Part shown: positions 63,156 to 64,000 of the stretch, piece after piece
How positions within the stretch are numbered: position 1 is the stretch's first letter
Layout of the letters: each line of letters opens with the position of its first letter
Source of the DNA: Sabellastarte sp. h YS-2021
Taxonomy: Eukaryota > Annelida > Polychaeta > Sabellida > Sabellidae
NCBI GenBank assembly: GCA_964017235.1
Contig: OZ024934.1
Coordinates: 91,292,706 to 91,356,705 of the forward strand
Length of the DNA stretch: 64,000 nucleotides
Direction: 5' to 3'
Translations under genes and position numbers: made by a program
Notes under the pieces: model-generated
What the model saw: the letters and a program-made list of their open reading frames with translations, nothing else
What the model was told of the DNA's origin: nothing
Databases searched by the model: none

Positions 63156-64000
63156 GGGAGGGCGGGAAGCAGGAGGCTCATCTTCCATGTTAGTATACAT
63201 CCTCGGGTGGTATTCTTAAATCAGTGTGCCAAAATACCACCTCTCGCTTGACAGTGTCATCTCTAGTTTGAGAATACCACTTCCACTGTATACACATGCG
63301 AAAAAAACTGGTGTGTAACTTCACAATGTACTGAGTGCTGGCTACTGTTTTTATGGTCATTTTTTTTTTTTTATATTTTATTTTATTTATTTTTTTGAGG
63401 GGAGTGGGGTGTTAAATTTTTTTTTTCTAGGGGTTCAAATTTAGGCTGCTTTTTAAAAAGGCCTAGCTCTATGTAAATCTTTATAGACTAAACCTTAGTA
63501 TAATGAATTATCAATTGAACATATTTTGCAAAAAGTAGATTTTCAAAAGGCCAAGAAAACTACTTGTAGCTTTTAATTAGGAATATCTGATAAAGGGGGT
63601 GGGGGTGGCTTCAATGGGGCCTCTCACAGCAGGCTATTTACCCATAATGATTTTACATATTTGGGTTTAATGTCACCGTCAACACACTGTGTAGGTTACA
63701 GCAAGACCAGCTGTTTTAAGAGCAGCGGATCCCACTAACCAGTACATATTGTTTGTTCGAGATTCTATGCTGTAAAACTGCTGGGCATCCGTAAACTTTT
63801 ACCACCAACTTTCCCACACAGGGTGCAGGGTTTGAACCACAGACCTCAGAGGTGGGAGGCAAGTGTGTTATTGAGCCCCTAGTTACAGGTAATAGGAAAT
63901 CGACTTTTATTTATAGGGGGGTTTGACAGTAGATAATCTACATTAAATAGGATTAGCCCCTGAAGAAGAAAATAACCAAAACAAAAAAAACCCCCAAAAA
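63156..64000 (+). other. 3' flank of the p53-family gene
   Basis: Presumed 3' UTR or intron. A T-rich tract is at 63360-63430 and a SINE at about 63655-63885. No SAM-domain exon is recognised before the window ends. Confidence 0.5.
63655..63885 (-). mobile_element. SINE family C, reverse orientation
   Basis: 'gggtttgaaccacagacctc' (B-box complement), 'agaggtgggaggcaagtgtg' and the body 'accaccaactttcccacac'. It is similar to the copies at 27240 and 61768. Confidence 0.6.

Overview
The window is eukaryotic nuclear DNA. It is AT-rich, its genes are split by introns with GT/AG boundaries, and much of it is interspersed repeat. The host genes, the tRNA-derived SINEs, the hairpin-ended tandem-repeat elements and the DIRS retrotransposons together suggest a lophotrochozoan, most likely a mollusc. 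That taxonomic call is inference, not something the sequence fixes.

Host genes. (1) A + strand terminal exon of an MGAT4-like N-acetylglucosaminyltransferase (5696-6879). (2) The C-terminal half of a BAZ1 (WSTF/ACF1) family chromatin-remodelling subunit on the - strand. Nine exons (50551 down to 36207) join in phase and encode PHD finger, PHD finger, acidic linker and bromodomain. (3) A p53/p63/p73 family gene on the + strand (56397-63155) with six coding exons: N-terminal activation region, full DNA-binding domain, basic hinge and tetramerisation helix. The N-terminal exons of the BAZ1 gene are not seen, so either they lie beyond 64000 with the p53 gene nested antisense in an intron, or the gene is truncated.

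Mobile elements. Two coding-intact DIRS-type tyrosine-recombinase retrotransposons of about 6.2-6.3 kb lie on the - strand (28425-34741 and 38581-44752). The second sits inside an intron of the BAZ1 gene. Each has inverted terminal repeats, an internal complementary region that copies the joined ends, a gag-like ORF, an RT/RNase H ORF and a tyrosine recombinase (YR) ORF. Two decayed relatives are present: a YR-only remnant (3112-5142) and a gag/RT remnant (19660-23600) whose leader carries two tandem 5S-rRNA-like segments. Solo end fragments of the first remnant's family lie at 25003-25290 and inside p53 intron 5.

The most interesting observation concerns the intact DIRS elements. In both, the YR frame is the gag frame continued after one UGA, and the codons after that UGA are CAG-UUA or CAA-UUA, which fit the known CARYYA stop-readthrough signal. 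The continued frame opens with a cysteine-rich module conserved between the two elements, and it then stays open under the whole RT gene, which lies in the +1 frame. This suggests a gag-Cys-YR readthrough polyprotein.

The rest is repeats: a 17-copy 168-bp satellite with a YY1-type motif in every unit (15765-18680), a roughly 350-bp tandem array (10925-12870), a roughly 140-bp array (2395-3110), a roughly 145-bp array in a BAZ1 intron (46440-47455), several MITEs (TA, TTAA and other types) and at least three tRNA-derived SINE families.
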